A DNA stretch of 64,000 nucleotides from an uncultured Clostridia bacterium (lineage in GTDB: Bacteria > Bacillota > Clostridia > Oscillospirales > Ruminococcaceae). The position numbers and the translations under genes were made by a program. The stretch lies in the NCBI GenBank assembly GCA_947625125.1, contig CANQNF010000005.1, forward strand, positions 1 to 64,000. Reading direction: 5' to 3'. Under the pieces are notes generated by a model. It did no database searches. It saw only the letters and a program-made list of their open reading frames with translations, and was not told where the DNA came from. Positions 1 through 7,659 of the stretch are shown one piece after another; position 1 is the first letter of the stretch, and each line of letters starts with the position of its first letter.

Positions 1-351
1 TGGTGGAGGCGACGGGAATCGAACCCGTGTCCGAAAACCCATCAGAAAAACTTTCTCCGAGTGCAGCTTATCCATAAAATTCCCTCCTGCGCCCGTCGGT
101 AAGCAAACCGGCGCAGTCGGTAGCCCAAAATTCCTCGCTCAGCTCAGGGCAAAGCTAAACGATGTTCATCACTAACCGACGCCCAAGCCGGAGCCGTGAT
201 CCTCTCCGGGTGGACGAGCCGCTTAAGCAGCAGCTAATTCTAAACTATTGTTGTCGTTTAAAATTTAAGGTCGCGCCAATTTTAAGAGATTCGGCGCAGT
301 CTCTACTCGCTTATTTTTCCCCCGGATCCCCGTCGAAACCTTGACGCCCCC
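1..351 (-). ncRNA. ssrA: tmRNA (transfer-messenger RNA)
   Basis: Rescues stalled ribosomes together with SmpB by acting first as a tRNA and then as a short mRNA. On the minus strand the 3' end carries a T-arm (GGTTCGATTCC) and a terminal CCA exactly at base 1. The 5' end GGGGGCG (345-351) pairs with CGCCTCC near the 3' end to form the acceptor stem. An internal reading frame near 210-250 ends in Leu-Glu-Leu-Ala-Ala-Ala-stop, as expected for the degradation tag. The resume codon was not fixed with certainty. The length of about 350 nt is normal for Firmicutes. Confidence 0.95.
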
Positions 352-371
352 GTGAAAATCCATCCCGATAC

Positions 372-400
372 ATTATAACCGCTTTCTTTCAAAAAATCAA
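372..400 (-). promoter_or_regulatory. Promoter of tmRNA
   Basis: On the minus strand TTGATT (395-400) and TATAAT (372-377) are separated by 17 bp. The -10 lies about 20 bp upstream of the mature 5' end, which fits a short processed 5' leader. Confidence 0.7.
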
Positions 401-561
401 TACTCTGCTTTAAATCGTTAAATTTTTTTGATATTTGGCTGCGCAGCCCGTAAAACCGCGGCTTAAAATATGCGGGACTTGACTTTGGGCAAAGTTAAGA
501 ATTTATGGCTGAATCCGACTCACTCCACCGTTTAACAAGCTTAAAGACGAGCGTCTGTGTT

Positions 562-718
562 TTATTCATTCTTACCCACGAATCGGTATAATATTTCAAT
601 TTCTTGATTTCTGGTACCATCAGAACCTTTGACAGCTTCGTGTATAACTATCTTTTCAATCAGAGTATTAAGCATTAGAAGTCAGCTCCGTCAACTTAGA
701 ATAGACAAAAGCCATACC
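562..718 (-). pseudogene. Remnant of a large serine recombinase (C-terminal DUF4368-like part)
   Basis: Read on the minus strand, 562-675 encodes LNTLIEKIVIHEAV...QEIEILYRFVGKNE-stop, which matches the extreme C-terminus (DUF4368 region) of TndX-like serine recombinases. The preceding segment (about 677-718) encodes YSKLTELTSN in another frame. Joining the two needs a shift of 2 bp near 675, where TCTAATGCTT looks like a deleted form of TCTAATATGCTT. No recombinase N-terminus, catalytic domain or other element gene is present. It is therefore a decayed end of a departed mobile element. The family call comes from remembered motifs, not from a search. Confidence 0.6.
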
Positions 719-740
719 CGATTGCTCGGATATGGCTTTG
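707..740 (-). terminator. Rho-independent terminator after the AraC-type fragment
   Basis: AGCCATACCCGA and TCGGATATGGCT form a near-perfect 12-bp stem with a short loop. On the minus strand it is followed by TTTTG. It sits downstream of the 862-1440 gene. The stretch 741-861 holds nothing else I can recognise. Confidence 0.6.
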
Positions 741-861
741 TGTAAACTAATGAAATTAGTTTTGCACCCATGACGGCAGACCACCGCAATAAAATTTTTG
801 TTTCGCTGTTTTATGCGGGACTGCCCGAGCCGCCTGCTTTTTCTTACATAAGTTTATGTTT

Positions 862-1440
862 TTACAGCTTTTTTACCGGTCTGACATATTTCCGGAATCG
901 TTCGGGGCCGTGATAAAAATAGAACACTCTGCCGGGCGTTGTATCGAGGCAATAGCCGGACGCGGCATAATCGAAGCTTTTCATTGCGTCCTCGATTTTT
1001 TGCTCAACATTGCAATTCTGCGACTGATAGTCGAACGGGCCGTGTTCAAATACGATGTACTCTCCCTCCAGGACGTCCATAATCTGCATTTGCTTCGGAA
1101 TTTCGCCGCAGTAATCCGCCGGAAGCCGAACGCCGTAGCTTTCCGCAAGCGGAATTCCCCAACTGCAAATTCTGCCCGTGGGTTTGTTAATATACGCCAT
1201 TATCCGGCCGCTTCCGCCGTTGGCGTCTGTGCCGCTCATATCGTCAAGCTTTCCCTTGATACTGTCAAGCAGCCCGCAGATCGTCGCACAGTCCCGCCCC
1301 GGGATACGGCTCTGCTTTTCCCGGAAATCCCAGTAACCGTTGCTTTCGTAATTTCTGATGTGCAGATATTTGTGCGCGGGGATCGTTGCAAAATATACCT
1401 TTACATCACAGTAAAAGATTCGTCTTGATTTCGATTGCAA
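862..1440 (-). CDS. GyrI-like ligand-binding domain protein, AraC-family regulator fragment
   Basis: The 192-residue protein resembles the C-terminal effector-binding half (GyrI-like fold) of AraC-family regulators common in gut Firmicutes. Recognisable stretches include IPAHKYLHIRNY, GLLDSIKGKLD, CSWGIPLAESYGVRLP, EYIVFEHGPFDY and GYCLDTTPGRVFYFYHGPER. The helix-turn-helix half that normally precedes this domain is absent. It starts 36 bp after the hflX stop without a clear ribosome site. It is either a stand-alone small-molecule-binding protein or the stump of a truncated regulator. The effector cannot be read from the sequence. Confidence 0.6.
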   Translation of the reverse strand: MQSKSRRIFYCDVKVYFATIPAHKYLHIRNYESNGYWDFREKQSRIPGRDCATICGLLDSIKGKLDDMSGTDANGGSGRIMAYINKPTGRICSWGIPLAESYGVRLPADYCGEIPKQMQIMDVLEGEYIVFEHGPFDYQSQNCNVEQKIEDAMKSFDYAASGYCLDTTPGRVFYFYHGPERFRKYVRPVKKL

Positions 1441-1475
1441 AAAATCGCATTTATGCCATCCAAACCGCTTTTGGT

Positions 1476-2753
1476 TTACACAGCCGCAAAGGGTTCGGCG
1501 GATTTTATCAGCTTTATATCGACGAGCGCGTCTACGGCTATGCCGTCGGGGGTATATTCCTCGGAATATATTTTTCCGTCGGCGCGTATCCTTGCCAAAA
1601 GCCCCGCCTCGGAAAACGGCAGAAGAAGCTTCATTCTTCTTGCGGTCTCGGGGAGAGCCGCTTGCAGGGCCTCTAAAAGCCTGTCAAGTCCCCTGCCCTC
1701 CTTTGCGGATATCAAAACCGTTCCCTCGGGAAGCATCCTATCGCTCCAGCCGGAAATGTCCGACTTGTTTAAAACCGTCACGACGGGTATTCCGTCGCAG
1801 CCGAGCTCCGACAAAAGCTCCCTCGTGACCTTGGTCTGAAGCTCGATGTCCTCGCTCGAGCTGTCGCAGACGTGGAGTATCACGTCGGCGTTTGCGGCCT
1901 CCTCAAGGGTGGATTTGAACGCTTCGACAAGATTATGGGGAAGTCTGCTGATAAGACCGACGGTATCGGTCAGGAGCACGCTTCGGCCGTCGGGAAGAAT
2001 GATAGAGCGCGACGTCGTGTCAAGAGTGGCAAAGAGCTTGTTTTCACAGAGCACGCCCGCCTCGGTCAGAGCGTTCATCAGCGTGGACTTTCCGACGTTG
2101 GTGTAGCCGACGATGGCGGCGGTAAGAATACCGTCCTTTTTACGGCGTTTGCGCTGTATATCCCTGCGCGCTTCGATTTCCTTGAGTTCGCGCTCGAGAG
2201 TGCCGATTCGGGAACGGATATGCCGCCTGTCAAGCTCAAGCTTCGTCTCGCCCGGACCGCCTCTCATGCCGACGGCTCCGCCCGTTCTTGAAAGCTCCTT
2301 GCCCATTCCAGAAAGCCTCGGGAGAAGATATTTGTACTTCGCTATCTCGACCTGAAGCTTGCCCTCGCTCGAAACGGCTCTTTGGGCAAAAATGTCGAGT
2401 ATCAGCATGGTGCGGTCTATCGCTTCGATGTCCAGAACATCCTCGATATTTCTTATCTGTGCGGCGGTGAGTTCCATATCAAAGACTGCGGCGTCGGCGT
2501 TGAAGTCCTCGGCGAGCTGCTTCATCTCCTCAAGTCTTCCCGAGCCGAGAGCCGTCGCAGAGTCGGGCGCGTCGCGCCTTTGCACCACCTCGCAGACGGT
2601 CTCGCCGCCTGCTGTTCTTATGAGTTCTTTGAGCTCCGCAAGCGAGCGCTCAACGTCATATTCGCCGGTATCTACGGCGGCAATTATGACCTTTGGCAGC
2701 CTTTCGCTTTCGGAGCCCTTGATAAATACGTTCTCAAAATTATTTTCAGCCAT
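1476..2753 (-). CDS. hflX: GTPase HflX
   Basis: A ribosome-associated GTPase that binds the 50S subunit and splits or rescues stalled 70S ribosomes under stress. The 425 residues show the HflX N-terminal domain (about 1-190, with DSATALGSGRLEEM and a glycine-rich GGAVGMRGGPGETKLE linker) and then the G domain. G1 is GYTNVGKS, G3 is DTVG and G4 is NKSD. The length is typical. The start is set by AAGGAGG eight bases upstream of the ATG. A short leader with a tiny ORF and a hairpin precedes it. The AraC-type fragment follows closely. Confidence 0.93.
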   Translation of the reverse strand: MAENNFENVFIKGSESERLPKVIIAAVDTGEYDVERSLAELKELIRTAGGETVCEVVQRRDAPDSATALGSGRLEEMKQLAEDFNADAAVFDMELTAAQIRNIEDVLDIEAIDRTMLILDIFAQRAVSSEGKLQVEIAKYKYLLPRLSGMGKELSRTGGAVGMRGGPGETKLELDRRHIRSRIGTLERELKEIEARRDIQRKRRKKDGILTAAIVGYTNVGKSTLMNALTEAGVLCENKLFATLDTTSRSIILPDGRSVLLTDTVGLISRLPHNLVEAFKSTLEEAANADVILHVCDSSSEDIELQTKVTRELLSELGCDGIPVVTVLNKSDISGWSDRMLPEGTVLISAKEGRGLDRLLEALQAALPETARRMKLLLPFSEAGLLARIRADGKIYSEEYTPDGIAVDALVDIKLIKSAEPFAAV

Positions 2754-2791
2754 AAATAAGCCTCCTTTTCAGGTCTTTCCCGATCAAGGAT

Positions 2792-2827
2792 ACTTCTATG
2801 ACCGACGGGATCACAGGTCACAGAAGT
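2792..2827 (-). promoter_or_regulatory. Leader hairpin upstream of hflX
   Basis: On the minus strand ACTTCTGTGACC (2816-2827) pairs with GGTCATAGAAGT (2792-2803), 12 bp with one G-U pair around a 12-nt loop. The hairpin begins directly after the stop codon of a six-codon ORF and ends about 40 nt before the hflX start. There is no U-run, so it is not a simple terminator. The function is inferred from position only. Confidence 0.4.
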
Positions 2828-2845
2828 TCATCTGCGAATACGCAT
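2828..2845 (-). CDS. Candidate five-residue leader peptide upstream of hflX
   Basis: ATG-CGT-ATT-CGC-AGA-TGA encodes Met-Arg-Ile-Arg-Arg. An AAAAGGAG motif lies about 10 nt upstream of the ATG, so translation initiation is plausible. The stop codon touches the 12-bp hairpin. In other Firmicutes, antibiotic-resistance hflX homologues are controlled by ribosome stalling on a short leader ORF. Here that is only an analogy, and the ORF could be chance. I see no good promoter immediately upstream. Confidence 0.3.
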   Translation of the reverse strand: MRIRR

Positions 2846-2912
2846 TTCTATAATTCTCCTTTTCTGTAAATTTGGGTCAATATATGCGTACGGGTCTCCC
2901 CGGCGGTGACTT

Positions 2913-3878
2913 TTAAATAACTCCCTTTGTTTCCTCAATGCCGAGCATGAGGTTCATGTTCTGTATGACTGCGCCCGCGCCTCCCTTTCCGAGATTGTCA
3001 AAGCGTGCGGCGGCAAGGCATATGTCGTTGTCGCCGAACACAAAGATCTGTACCTTGTTGGAGCCCGCCATGCCCCCGGAATCCAAGAATCCTCCGAGGG
3101 AATCTATGGACGTGTCGAAGTCCTTAACCTCTATAAGCGGCTCTTTTTCATAGAATCTCGCCATGGTCTCCCAGATCTGGCGGGAGTGCAGCCTTTTTTG
3201 CAGCGATCTTAAATGCATGGGAACGGTCACGAGTATGCCGTTGGGATAGTCGTCGATTATCGGGTTTATGCTCGGTCGGTAAGACACACCGCAGGCGTGC
3301 ATGATCTCCTTTTGCTGCAAAATAGTCTGGTCGAGGGCGTACTGCCTCGCCGATGAATAGCTTCTCGGCCTGCCCGGGTCCTCGTACAGCGCTATCATGT
3401 TCGCCCCTCCCGAGGAGTAGCCGACTATGCTGTTAATATAAAGCGGAATATGGGGCGCCATTATCTTGCCCTTGATGAGCGGGTTTATTATCATCGCCGA
3501 ACCGACGGCTATGGGCGCCGGGAGAGCGGTCCTTTTTGATTCGGAGATCTTACGGCGCTGGTCTATGCCGGTCTTTTGGTCCCTGCCGAGCTCGGGGAAG
3601 CCGTATACCCATGCCGATGAAAGACGGAACGCGTTTGAGGTGTCTATCACTTTTACATCGGGGTTGGTTATAAGGGGAACAGTGTTGACGGCAGTCTCGG
3701 CGGACTGGCAGAGTATCACTATATCTGCGGAATTCAAAAGGGCGACCCGCTGTTCGTGGGCTACCTGTTTTGTATTTTCAAGCCAGATTATCTCCAAGTC
3801 GTCCCGCTTTGAGATCATCTGCTTAAGATTTAGGTTGATGGTACCGTAGTGGCCGTCAACGAGAACCTTTTTAATGTC
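2913..3878 (-). CDS. ArgC-like protein (type 2 N-acetyl-gamma-glutamyl-phosphate reductase family) lacking the catalytic Cys
   Basis: The protein matches type 2 ArgC along its whole length: N-terminal VLVDGHYGT, NSADIVILC, VKVIDTSNAFR, WVYGFPEL, VGYSSGG, VPMHL and a C-terminal FDNLGKGGAGAVIQNMNLMLG. ArgC normally reduces N-acetylglutamyl phosphate in arginine synthesis through a Cys in the motif NPGCYPTG. At that position this protein has LPAPIAVG, so the nucleophile is Pro. It may be inactive, moonlighting or a different reductase-like protein. No arginine genes lie nearby. I chose the ATG at 3876-3878 (MDIKKVLVDG). An upstream ATG at 3893 is also in frame. Confidence 0.8.
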   Translation of the reverse strand, partial: DIKKVLVDGHYGTINLNLKQMISKRDDLEIIWLENTKQVAHEQRVALLNSADIVILCQSAETAVNTVPLITNPDVKVIDTSNAFRLSSAWVYGFPELGRDQKTGIDQRRKISESKRTALPAPIAVGSAMIINPLIKGKIMAPHIPLYINSIVGYSSGGANMIALYEDPGRPRSYSSARQYALDQTILQQKEIMHACGVSYRPSINPIIDDYPNGILVTVPMHLRSLQKRLHSRQIWETMARFYEKEPLIEVKDFDTSIDSLGGFLDSGGMAGSNKVQIFVFGDNDICLAAARFDNLGKGGAGAVIQNMNLMLGIEETKGVI

Positions 3879-4159
3879 CATATAAACACACATCCGTTCG
3901 CGGGCACATATTCCCGCACATAAAGTTACATAATAATTGTCACATATTTTTTTACTTTTGTCAATACTTCAAATGTTAATATTGTATTAAGTTTTATCAT
4001 TTTTCGGCAAATTTGCTTTACTTTTCCGCTTTGATGCTGTAATATATAGTATATAAAATAAAAATTTTAAATTTTTTTTAAAAGAAGTGCAATATTTTGC
4101 CTCGGAAATTCGTATTACATATGAAACGAGTCTGAGGGCGGAAAGGAGTTCCGGAAGCT

Positions 4160-4654
4160 GTGCCATACGATATAAACGTCTACATATCCAAGGTTGTCGA
4201 GCGGTATTCCGATATGATCTACCGTACGGCATATCACGCGCTTTGCGACAAGCACTATGCCGAGGATATTACTCAGGAGGTATTTCTTAAGCTGATGCGG
4301 GCGCTCCCCGATTTTGAATCGGACGAGCACGAAAAAGCATGGCTTATAAGAGTTACGCTGAATATGTGCGCCACCTATAACAGAAAACAGTATTCTCATC
4401 CCGAGACCGATATAGATGAAGCGAGGGCCGGGTATGAGGAAAAATTTGAGGAGCATCCGGTTCTGTCGGCGGTGATGAGACTGCCCGAAAAATACCGAAC
4501 GGCGGTGTATCTCTACTACATAGAGGGCTACAGGATTGCCGAGATTTCTAAGATGACGGGTCAGAATCAGAACACGATAGGCTCGATTCTAAAGCGGGCA
4601 AGGGAACGCCTTAAAAATATTTTAAAGGAGGAGTTTGACTATGAAGAAAAATGA
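4160..4654 (+). CDS. RNA polymerase sigma factor, ECF/sigma-70 family
   Basis: A short two-domain sigma factor of 164 residues. Region 2 (about 8-70) contains YSDMIYRTAYHALCDKHYAEDITQEVFLKL, and region 4 (about 105-155) contains LPEKYRTAVYLYYIEGYRIAEISKMTG, an HTH for the -35 box. It starts at GTG (4160) preceded by AAAGGAG. The next gene overlaps its 3' end and encodes a membrane protein with a short cytoplasmic head. This is the usual arrangement for an ECF sigma with its own anti-sigma. The AT-rich 3894-4159 region presumably holds its promoter, but no clear box can be assigned. Confidence 0.9.
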   Translation: MPYDINVYISKVVERYSDMIYRTAYHALCDKHYAEDITQEVFLKLMRALPDFESDEHEKAWLIRVTLNMCATYNRKQYSHPETDIDEARAGYEEKFEEHPVLSAVMRLPEKYRTAVYLYYIEGYRIAEISKMTGQNQNTIGSILKRARERLKNILKEEFDYEEK

Positions 4655-6713
4655 ATATATCGAAGAAGTCGGCTCTCTCCGTCTTAGCGAGGAATTCAAG
4701 GAAGCTCTCAAGGCGAAAATGCTCGAAGAATATAATTCACGCGAGGAAAGCGAGCCGGAGATAACCGTGAGCGGGCCGGTGAGGTTTTCAAAGAAATATG
4801 CAAAATATGCGGCGGTCGCGGCTGCGTTTCTGGTAGTCGCGTCCACGGCCGGAATACTTGCCATAAAAAACATCCCGTCGAAATCCGACAACGCGACTGC
4901 CGAAGCAAGTCCGGAGACTGTGGAGGATGAGGTCGAGGTCGGCGATGCGCAAAGCAATCAGAACGCCGATCCCGCCGAGGCTCCCGCGTTATATATCGAC
5001 GGCGGGGCCAGGGACGACTTATCGGAGGAGACGTACGACGTCCCGGATGAAGATTTGCCGGATGAAGAAGCGGATATCGAGGTTCCCGAGTCGGATGACG
5101 CCGAGTACGACCCGCAGCCTGCGGACACAGTCCCGGCGACGAATTATGACCCGGAGGAAAATACTAAATATTCCAAAAACGCAAGCGAAAATTACGACGG
5201 CGACTATAACGGCGACGACTATATAAACACCGATACAGGAAGTCCCGACGGGCTTAGTCCTACCACCGTGGAGAGCGTTTTATATGCGTTCAGGAGCGCT
5301 GTGCCATATGAAAATAATACGCCGGAAAACGCTCCCGCGGCTCAGAATATAGACGAGACAGAGGCGCCGGCACCGGGGCCGGGGGCTTTGGCTGAGAAAG
5401 AGTCGCCCTCCGCACAAGGGAACACCGAAAACGAAGCCGCTCCGACGACGGGCACAGGCGAAAACGAGCTGCACCTGCCGTCGCAGGGCTCCGAAAGCTC
5501 CGGCATCGGGCCGACCGAATCGCCCGAGACTCCCGTGGAGGCTCCCGTGGAAGCTCCCGAGATAGCCGAGGATGAGGATGTGGAAGAGGTCGACAATGTG
5601 GAAGAGGTCGAAGAGGCGATAAATTTCGACGAGGAGGTAGAGTTTTTAGAGGAAGCGTCGGATGAGCCCGAGACGGAAGTGATGGCGGTGGAGCCTGCAA
5701 CGGAAAAGCCTGAGCCGTATGCCGACTACTACAGCTACAGGGATCTCTGCATAGGCGAAGGGTCCGAGATGGGGCTTATAAGATTTCGCATTGAAAAAGC
5801 ATATGATGCAAGCGAGCTTACGAGTGCGGCGTCCGGGATAATGATGGACCAAAGCAGCGAAACTCTTTATAAAATAAAGATAAGCTACGACTATCTTAAC
5901 TCGGAATCGGTAAGCGAGACAAGGCTTATGCTCGGCCTCGGGACGAACATGCGCGCCCTCGACGGCCAGCCGGTCTTAAGCGGCGAATATATCGCAAGAG
6001 TAACCGAAAACGGCGACGGAACTCTCACGGCGGACAACTGTCTTATCTATAAAATTTACAATGTCGGAGGGATAGACTTAGCATACCACGTCGTCTCGCC
6101 TCTTGGGAACAACATCGACCCCGGCGACACGAACATGGGTCTTGCACCCGAAGAATCAAGCGTTTATACAACCTCCTCGAATAATCCCGAAAAATATGCG
6201 CAGAAAGCCGCGGTGAACGAGCTGACGAGATACCTCAAGAGAAATCTTGCAAAAATCAACGTCAGGGCGATAGACCTCTCTCAGGGGCTCGACGCACCGA
6301 GGGAATCGGTCAGCGCTTCATATTCCGCGGGAAGTCTTAGGGCCGCAGTCGTCGGCTCGGAGATAACCTATCCCGACAGGGACGGCGGAGTCAAGGCGCT
6401 TTTGGAGGCGATGGGCGCAGAGATAGGCGAGAAAACGTGCAGCGTTATCACCAAAGACGGAAGCAAAGCCCACTTTAAGGACGGCGAGCTCACCGGCATC
6501 GATTCGGCATCTGGGGCGGCTCCTTTGGGGCTTAGCGTAAACGGGGTTTTCGTGGGTCTTGATAAAGAAGCGGCGCTTGAGCTGCTGAAAATTTCCGGGG
6601 TAAAGCTTGAGGACGACGCGGTCATCACTCTAAGGGCGGCCGAGGAAGACGGCGGCTGGACTGCGGAGATAAGCCTCTCGGGAGGGGTCGTCAGCAAAAT
6701 CAAGGTCAGATAA
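4641..6713 (+). CDS. Membrane-anchored anti-sigma-like protein with a long acidic outer region
   Basis: The ATG at 4641 follows AAAGGAGGAG and overlaps the sigma gene by 14 bp, so the two are translationally coupled. The 690 residues comprise a cytoplasmic head (1-50), one membrane segment (about 55-76, YAAVAAAFLVVASTAG), a very acidic Pro/Glu/Asp-rich low-complexity region (about 80-355) with repeats such as APVEAPVEAPE and VEEVDNVEEVEEA, and a folded C-terminal part (about 360-690) with no recognised domain. By position and topology it should hold the sigma factor at the membrane. The signal it senses is unknown. The long disordered stalk suggests the outer domain stands off in the cell wall. 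Confidence 0.7.
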   Translation: MKKNEYIEEVGSLRLSEEFKEALKAKMLEEYNSREESEPEITVSGPVRFSKKYAKYAAVAAAFLVVASTAGILAIKNIPSKSDNATAEASPETVEDEVEVGDAQSNQNADPAEAPALYIDGGARDDLSEETYDVPDEDLPDEEADIEVPESDDAEYDPQPADTVPATNYDPEENTKYSKNASENYDGDYNGDDYINTDTGSPDGLSPTTVESVLYAFRSAVPYENNTPENAPAAQNIDETEAPAPGPGALAEKESPSAQGNTENEAAPTTGTGENELHLPSQGSESSGIGPTESPETPVEAPVEAPEIAEDEDVEEVDNVEEVEEAINFDEEVEFLEEASDEPETEVMAVEPATEKPEPYADYYSYRDLCIGEGSEMGLIRFRIEKAYDASELTSAASGIMMDQSSETLYKIKISYDYLNSESVSETRLMLGLGTNMRALDGQPVLSGEYIARVTENGDGTLTADNCLIYKIYNVGGIDLAYHVVSPLGNNIDPGDTNMGLAPEESSVYTTSSNNPEKYAQKAAVNELTRYLKRNLAKINVRAIDLSQGLDAPRESVSASYSAGSLRAAVVGSEITYPDRDGGVKALLEAMGAEIGEKTCSVITKDGSKAHFKDGELTGIDSASGAAPLGLSVNGVFVGLDKEAALELLKISGVKLEDDAVITLRAAEEDGGWTAEISLSGGVVSKIKVR

Positions 6714-6748
6714 ATTCCGGCTTTCGGGGAGGAAAATGACATAAAAAT

Positions 6749-6788
6749 AAAGCATATCGGTCCGATAACGGGCTGATATGCTTTTTTA
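6749..6788 (+). terminator. Shared terminator between convergent genes
   Basis: AAGCATATCGGTCCG and CGGGCTGATATGCTT form a long stem around ATAA, followed by TTTTTT on the plus strand. The minus strand also has a T-rich tract, so it can end both the anti-sigma operon and the phosphatase gene. Confidence 0.85.
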
Positions 6789-6803
6789 GCATTTATTCGG
6801 CTT

Positions 6804-7532
6804 TCAGTGCCTCTCGTCCTCGTCTATAAAGCGTTCGCAGAATCTTGCGGCGAATGCGGGCTCCTCCCCTGCCGCATAGAGATGGGATATGTCCCCGAAG
6901 CTCTGGCACCTAAATATCGCTATCCCCTGCTCGCGCTCCTCGGTTATAAGGGTCGTCACCGACGTAGGAGCGGCGCAGAAATTCTGAGCCAGAATCACGG
7001 GAGAAATGCCGAGGATATGCCCTAAGATCTGACATTCTATGCCGAAATGACAGAAAAACACCACCGTGTCGCGGTTCGGGTCTATCGCCTCGTAATAGCG
7101 GCCGTTTCGCCTGTAGCCGTGCTTTTCCAAAAGCGCGTCGAGGCTGTCGGCGACGATTTTATAGAGTTCGGGGTAGTTTCCCTCGCGCATGAAATCAAGC
7201 TCCTTGAATTTCACGGGGTCGTACAGCTCGTCGACCTTGGTGTAAAAACTCGGCAGGAAATCCCAGCAGATCTCCGGCTCGTCCCGGCCGGGGACCTTGA
7301 CCTTGCAATAGTAAAATTCTCTCAGCCAGTCGCATATCTCGGCCTCTCTGCCCATCTTCTCAAGCGTAGCCTTTGCGGTGTCCTTGGCGCGGCCGAGGGG
7401 CGAGCAGTAAAACGCCTTTACGTCGAGCTTTGATATTCTTTCGGACAAAAGCTCGGCCTCGCGCCAGCCCTTTTCGGTCAGGCTGTCGATGGAATAGTCG
7501 GGGTCGCCGTGGCGGATGATGATGAGTCGCAT
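6804..7532 (-). CDS. Histidine phosphatase family protein
   Basis: A 242-residue member of the phosphoglycerate-mutase-like phosphatases. The phosphate-binding motif RHG lies at MRLIIIRHGDPDYS, and the second catalytic segment is VFFCHFGIECQILGH. The sequence begins at the ATG at 7532, which follows AAAGGAG. Longer in-frame reading to 7655 has no ribosome site and no family similarity. It lies 128 bp downstream of uvrA on the same strand. The substrate cannot be predicted. Confidence 0.85.
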   Translation of the reverse strand: MRLIIIRHGDPDYSIDSLTEKGWREAELLSERISKLDVKAFYCSPLGRAKDTAKATLEKMGREAEICDWLREFYYCKVKVPGRDEPEICWDFLPSFYTKVDELYDPVKFKELDFMREGNYPELYKIVADSLDALLEKHGYRRNGRYYEAIDPNRDTVVFFCHFGIECQILGHILGISPVILAQNFCAAPTSVTTLITEEREQGIAIFRCQSFGDISHLYAAGEEPAFAARFCERFIDEDERH

Positions 7533-7659
7533 AGATGAATTCTCCTTTATGTTTGGGATGGGACAGCAGGCGAGGAGGCGGAGCGAAAGGGGTGGGAGGG
7601 TGGGGCGCAGTCGATTTTTGGTCAGAAGCAGGCAGCGGAGCCTCCGAGCCTGCACGCAG

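Noticed and set aside
7533-7655. N-terminal extension of the histidine phosphatase
   Set aside because: The extension has no family similarity, and a good ribosome site precedes the internal ATG at 7532.
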